From positions 1,212 through 35,790 of the forward strand of contig DHWR01000139.1 of NCBI GenBank assembly GCA_002413265.1: a stretch of 34,579 nucleotides of DNA. Reading direction: 5' to 3'. The stretch comes from Chloroflexi bacterium UBA5177. Its GTDB lineage: Bacteria; Chloroflexota; UBA5177. The position numbers and the translations under genes are program-made. Positions 31,294 to 34,579 of the stretch are shown piece by piece. The number at the start of each line of letters is the position of its first letter. Positions within the stretch are counted from its first letter, which is position 1. The notes under the pieces were generated by a model. It did not search any database. It saw only the letters and a program-made list of their open reading frames with translations, and was not told the DNA's origin.

Positions 31294-32328
31294 TTGCGAT
31301 CCAGACTCCTGGCGGCCCTCTGCCTGCTTGCGGTCCTTCCCTGCGCTCAAGCGCTCGCGCAGCCTTCGCCGCCTCCCCTACCGCCCGCGTCGGCGAGTTT
31401 CATGGTGTCCCCGGGCGACCTTTTTTCGTCGCGGACGCTCATAGCCAGCCAATTGCAGGCCAACGCGAGTGTAACGATCGTGCTTTTTGGCCCGGACGGG
31501 GGGCAGATGGTGCTGCAAGGAAAAACAGAGGGCGCGGGGAGGCTCCAGGCAGTGATACAACCTCCGCTTTCGGGCTGGGAATTCGGAGTGTACCGAGCGG
31601 CGATCGCGCTTCCGGATTTGCACAGCATTAGCGCGAGCTTCGCGGTGGGGGACGGTAATCCGCACCTGTACGCGGGACTCGATCTGCCGTCCCCCTCGTC
31701 GGCCTTCATTCTCACGGGCACAGGATTTCCGGCGAGTCAGACGGTAAACCTGGTTCTGACCCTGGCCAGCGGCTACGGCAGCCGCATTTTCCAGGTGCAA
31801 ACACAGCCGGACGGCAGCTTTACCGCGTTTGCGTGGCCGGAGGAGTACGGTTACCCCTTTTGGACGGCGGGACGATACTCGATATCGACGGGCGATGGAC
31901 AGGTCAGTGCGGTCTTCTGGGTGAGGGAACATCCGAATGCCTCGTATCTGAGCGTGAGCAGCCCGGTCGCACCGGATATCCCAACGGAAATCGCGTACCA
32001 GCATTACGGTGCGGGTCGGTACCTGTGGACCGTCTACGCCGACATGGAGGGGCGGGTACTCGGCGAGTATCTGACGGGGCCTTCGAACGCTCAGGGTTCC
32101 GCCGAAGGTGCCGTGCGTTTTCCGTATCTGCCGTCGGGAGAGTATTTGCTGGGCACTCCGTACGATTGGGGCGAGACCACATTTGCTTTGGTGGCCCCAA
32201 CCGCAACGGCAACCGCGACTGCGACGCCCACGGCGACACCTCGTCCGCGTGCCACGGCTACACCGAGGCCCAAACACAAAAGCTGCAAGAAGTTAAAGGG
32301 AAAGCGGCCGGTTCACTGCAAGGCTTAG
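31294..32328 (+). CDS. Secreted protein with a Thr/Pro stalk and basic Cys-pair tail
   Basis: A 344-residue exported protein of no recognised family. The signal peptide is MRSRLLAALCLLAVLPCAQALAQ. About 270 residues of beta-rich sequence follow, with repeated motifs such as GWEFGVYRAAIALPD, AGRYSISTGDGQVSA and GAGRYLWTVYADMEG, which suggests Ig-like or carboxypeptidase-regulatory-like sandwiches. Then comes a stalk of Thr/Ala/Pro repeats (about residue 300 on) and a lysine/arginine-rich tail with two cysteines (SCKKLKGKRPVHCKA). Such tails are common on secreted proteins of Gram-positive-type bacteria and may touch the wall, but this is inference. It starts at TTG 31294 with GAGG six bases upstream. 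Confidence 0.8.
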   Translation: MRSRLLAALCLLAVLPCAQALAQPSPPPLPPASASFMVSPGDLFSSRTLIASQLQANASVTIVLFGPDGGQMVLQGKTEGAGRLQAVIQPPLSGWEFGVYRAAIALPDLHSISASFAVGDGNPHLYAGLDLPSPSSAFILTGTGFPASQTVNLVLTLASGYGSRIFQVQTQPDGSFTAFAWPEEYGYPFWTAGRYSISTGDGQVSAVFWVREHPNASYLSVSSPVAPDIPTEIAYQHYGAGRYLWTVYADMEGRVLGEYLTGPSNAQGSAEGAVRFPYLPSGEYLLGTPYDWGETTFALVAPTATATATATPTATPRPRATATPRPKHKSCKKLKGKRPVHCKA

Positions 32329-32335
32329 GGACCTG

Positions 32336-32713
32336 TCAGAGACGCTTGCATTCCAAGACATGAAGCTCGAGCGGTGGCTCTCGGTCCGAGCGTGGCGCTG
32401 GTGACGAACGTCCCCCATCCAGAACTCTGATTCGCAGCAGGCGGTCGAGGTCCTCTTCGTAACCCGCCGTAATCAAGCTGTAGCCCATCTGTCGAAACGC
32501 CTGAATGGTGACGTCGTAAGCGCCCCAAGCGGGATCGGCGTCGACCAGCTCGCGCTGTAATCGGACGTACTGATGTAGAAGGTCCCTCCGGGTATTCCTG
32601 GGTCCGGTAGCAAGGCGGCGGTCTTCCGGCATCGCTGTCCCCCCCCACATTCCGACTGTGACTTCCCGGAATGCAATTTCCATGCCCCAGACTTCTGGCA
32701 CGGTTCGTGCCAT
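32336..32713 (-). CDS. Small hypothetical protein
   Basis: A 125-residue protein of unknown function. MARTVPEVWGMEIAFREVTVGMWGG, RRDLLHQYVRLQRELVDADPAW, AYDVTIQAFRQMGYSLITAGYEEDLDRLLRI have the helix-forming pattern of a real soluble protein, and the tail is Pro/Arg-rich. Codon choice is like its neighbours. The ATG at 32713 is used because the longer GTG start (32761) would run into the divergent gene that begins at 32748. No ribosome binding site is obvious; an ATG at 32683 is the other option. It ends eight bases from the convergent secreted-protein gene. Confidence 0.55.
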   Translation of the reverse strand: MARTVPEVWGMEIAFREVTVGMWGGTAMPEDRRLATGPRNTRRDLLHQYVRLQRELVDADPAWGAYDVTIQAFRQMGYSLITAGYEEDLDRLLRIRVLDGGRSSPAPRSDREPPLELHVLECKRL

Positions 32714-32747
32714 TTGACGTTGTACCGAAGAGGAGGGTGCCGTCGAA

Positions 32748-33158
32748 ATGGCTAAAGCCACCTACGCAGCTCTGATTGCCGGATGTTTGTTTCTGCTCCC
32801 CGGAACCACCCGGGCAGAGTCGCTGGCTCCGGTAAACGCCCCGGTGAGTTTCTCTCTGGCGGTGGTGGGTTCGGTCTCGCCGCACGCAACTTATTGGGTG
32901 AGCTATGGGCCGCTAAATGGTCGTTTCGGTATCCGACAGCTGCACCGCATTGGAGCAGGGCGGTACGGCGTCACTTTGGAGCTTTCAGCAGGCGCTCGTG
33001 GTGCCTTCTACTACCTGACCGGTCACGGCTCCGCACGGACGCGCTTGGGGATAGTGCCTGGAGAACCCGTGACAACCATCAAGCAGGTGATGCTCAGGCC
33101 GACCCTCGCCGTCACGCCCCGAAGGCTATCGGTTTCCTGGCACGTTCCCTTCGGTTAG
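32748..33158 (+). CDS. Small secreted protein of unknown function
   Basis: A 136-residue protein with a signal peptide (MAKATYAALIAGCLFLLPGTTRA) and a short mature domain of beta type: PVSFSLAVVGSVSPHATYWVSYG, FGIRQLHRIGAGRYGVTLELSAG, GAFYYLTGHGSARTR. It resembles a single Ig-like sandwich, and the GAGRY motif also occurs in the protein at 31294, but there is no recognised family. GGAGGG at 32732-32737 precedes the ATG by ten bases. It is divergent from the small gene on the other strand and ends about 100 bases before the HtrA stop, facing it. Confidence 0.72.
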   Translation: MAKATYAALIAGCLFLLPGTTRAESLAPVNAPVSFSLAVVGSVSPHATYWVSYGPLNGRFGIRQLHRIGAGRYGVTLELSAGARGAFYYLTGHGSARTRLGIVPGEPVTTIKQVMLRPTLAVTPRRLSVSWHVPFG

Positions 33159-33194
33159 CAGCCCGTCTCCTGGAACGGTGACTCTCTCTACACG

Positions 33195-33239
33195 GAAAAA
33201 TACGGCCCCCTGAGCTTCGCTGGAAGCTGCGGGGGGCCG
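33195..33239 (-). terminator. Rho-independent terminator of the HtrA gene
   Basis: Minus-strand hairpin with outer arms of eight G/C-rich pairs (33203-33210 with 33232-33239), an inner six-pair arm AGCTTC/GAAGCT (33213-33218, 33223-33228) and a 4-base loop. It is followed on the minus strand by TATTTTT (33195-33201). It lies about 20 bases after the protease stop. The plus strand has no T-run. Confidence 0.88.
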
Positions 33240-33259
33240 CACTGCTGTCGGGTAGGATA

Positions 33260-34399
33260 TCAGCCCTTGGCACCTAGCTTGACGCTGATCACCACTGTCT
33301 TGCTGTTTCTCCACAGTGTCAGCTTCACGACATCGCCCGGAGAATGCTCGGCGATCACTTGGTCGAGTGGGTAGGTGTCGTCGATCGACCGATTGTCGAC
33401 TTTGGTGATGATGTCGCGCTGATGCAGGCCGGCCTTCGCGGCCGGGGATCCCGGCGAGAGCTTATTGATATAGGCGCCGACGGGGAGATTGTAGTAAGTC
33501 GAATCCTGCTGGGTGATTGGGTGGAAGACCACACCCAGAAAGGCCGGAGCCTTGTTCTGCATTAGCCGGTTGGCCACGTTTGCAACGGTGCTGCTGGGGA
33601 TGGCGAAGCCCAATCCCTCGGCTACGGCAGACGATGGGTTGCCGAAGATGTCTGTGGATGAAGATCCTCGAGTTATCGCTGTGTTGACTCCGATGACCTG
33701 ACCTTGTGTGTTGAGCAGTGGGCCGCCGCTGTTGCCCTGATTGATGGCGGCGTCCGTCTGAATCATGCTGTGAAGGGTAACCCCGTTAGGCTCCTGAATG
33801 GTGCGTCCGAGGGCGCTCACAACGCCGGCTGTGACCGTGTTCCGATATTGACCCAGGGCGCTCCCGATGGCCATCAAGGGCTGTCCCGGTTGAAGCGCGT
33901 TGCTGTTGCCGAAGTGAAGGACGCCGGGCACCTTGGCACCGACGCGAACCACGGCCAGGTCGGTCAGGGGATCGGTATGGATTATCTGCGCGGAAGCCTT
34001 CTGCCCATTGTAGAAAACGGCAGTCAGGCTTTGAGCTTGGTCAACCACGTGATTGTTGGTCACTATGTCACCGTTCGTGTTGACGATGAACCCACTTCCT
34101 TCGGCGGTACCTCCGGGAACCGTTCCGAACAATCCCTGCTGGGCCTTTTGTTGATTGATGATCGTGACCACGGCTTTATCGGCCTGCTTGGCGATGCCGG
34201 ACCAGTCAATGGGGCCCGTACTCACCGATGCCGGCTGCGCAGTGGGACTCGTAGTAGCCGCAGATTGCGCCGGTTTGATCTCAACGGTTTTGCCGGTTGC
34301 TCTGGATCCGGCTACGGCCCCGGCGACGGCCCCAAAGATTAGCGCCAGAAGGGCCACCAGCAGTACGCTGCCTGCTCCCAAGCGTGCACGATTCGTCAT
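33260..34399 (-). CDS. Membrane-anchored HtrA/DegP-type serine protease with PDZ domain
   Basis: A 379-residue trypsin-fold protease that degrades or senses misfolded envelope proteins. One N-terminal membrane segment (GSVLLVALLALIFGAVAGAV) anchors it outside, followed by a Ser/Thr/Pro linker. The catalytic triad is at about H117 (TNNHVVD), D147 (DPLTDLAVV) and S224 (NQGNSGGPLL). A single PDZ domain (GVVFHPITQQD onwards, SPGSPAAKAGLHQRDIITKV) forms the C-terminal third. Size and layout match single-PDZ, membrane-anchored HtrA-like proteases. The ATG at 34399 has AGAGG six bases upstream; a TTG at 34402 would add one residue. A strong terminator lies just downstream. Confidence 0.95.
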   Translation of the reverse strand: MTNRARLGAGSVLLVALLALIFGAVAGAVAGSRATGKTVEIKPAQSAATTSPTAQPASVSTGPIDWSGIAKQADKAVVTIINQQKAQQGLFGTVPGGTAEGSGFIVNTNGDIVTNNHVVDQAQSLTAVFYNGQKASAQIIHTDPLTDLAVVRVGAKVPGVLHFGNSNALQPGQPLMAIGSALGQYRNTVTAGVVSALGRTIQEPNGVTLHSMIQTDAAINQGNSGGPLLNTQGQVIGVNTAITRGSSSTDIFGNPSSAVAEGLGFAIPSSTVANVANRLMQNKAPAFLGVVFHPITQQDSTYYNLPVGAYINKLSPGSPAAKAGLHQRDIITKVDNRSIDDTYPLDQVIAEHSPGDVVKLTLWRNSKTVVISVKLGAKG

Positions 34400-34489
34400 C
34401 AACTACCTCTCATCAAAGAACGATTACAGCAGCAGTATGCAGAGCTAACCTTCAGGAAAGGTTGGGGAAAGATTGGGAATGGATGAGAA

Positions 34490-34578
<89 letters not shown>

Positions 34579-34579
34579 G

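Noticed and set aside
31378..32277. 299-codon open frame on the minus strand opposite the secreted protein at 31294
   Set aside because: Translation is Arg-rich without domains. The plus-strand frame has a signal peptide, stalk and ribosome binding site.
32325..32885. 186-codon minus-strand frame overlapping the genes at 32336 and 32748
   Set aside because: Translation is low-complexity Arg/Gly/Ser and would cover the signal peptide of the divergent gene.
34447..34463. AACCTT-CAGGA-AAGGTT hairpin between tRNA-Ser and the HtrA gene, considered as a terminator
   Set aside because: The stem is only six A/T-rich pairs and no T-run follows on the minus strand. It could be an operator, but there is no further support.

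Overview
The window is about 34.6 kb of gene-dense bacterial chromosome, estimated by eye at 57-60% GC. It has no insertion sequence, CRISPR array, integrase or phage gene. The lineage is not certain. Several traits point to an uncultured soil bacterium of the Chloroflexota/Dormibacterota type or a related Terrabacteria group: Thr/Pro-rich stalks of the PT-AT-PT type on three secreted proteins, a ParB-like protein with a DGHTR motif, a threonyl-tRNA synthetase without a TGS domain, and a DUF4037 protein. A heme A synthase implies an aa3-type oxidase and aerobic respiration. No gap without a gene exceeds 300 bases; the largest are 14300-14484, about 21901-22063 and 4411-4571.

Region by region. 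(A) 1-4410, minus strand: a tight run of thrS, a putative lipoprotein, heme A synthase (ctaA/cox15), an ABC ATPase and a permease cut by the window edge. (B) 4572-16023, plus strand: a hypothetical protein, a secreted alkaline-phosphatase-fold phosphodiesterase, phosphoenolpyruvate carboxylase, a secreted seven-bladed kelch protein, a ParB-like protein just behind it, a glutamine-synthetase-fold protein with altered metal-site residues, and a secreted clan-A glycoside hydrolase. (C) 16057-19549, minus strand: an S9 prolyl-oligopeptidase-type peptidase, a small lipoprotein and a DUF4037 protein, joined by two 4-base GTGA overlaps. (D) 19627-22618: a DUF488 protein fused to a membrane domain, a divergent DUF5522 small Cys-rich protein with a strong inverted repeat between them, a PAP2 phosphatase next to a DedA membrane protein, and a CBS-pair protein.

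(E) 22668-28549, minus strand, is the most interesting part. It runs: circularly permuted ATP-grasp, YbdK-type carboxylate-amine ligase, esterase-like alpha/beta hydrolase, classical ATP-grasp, ABC ATPase, ABC permease. The first four genes are nearly contiguous or overlapping. Three of the enzymes belong to amide-bond-forming folds, so the set looks like a pathway for a small peptide-like amide, possibly with its own exporter. A divergent acetamidase/formamidase gene starts 75 bases upstream. (F) 28625-34578: the acetamidase, an M32 carboxypeptidase, two secreted proteins of unknown function, a small hypothetical protein, a membrane-anchored HtrA-type protease with a clear terminator, and tRNA-Ser(CGA) with an encoded CCA.

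All domain names come from reading motifs in the translations; no database search was run. Where the first possible start looked poor, I chose a start by its ribosome binding site or family length and said so.
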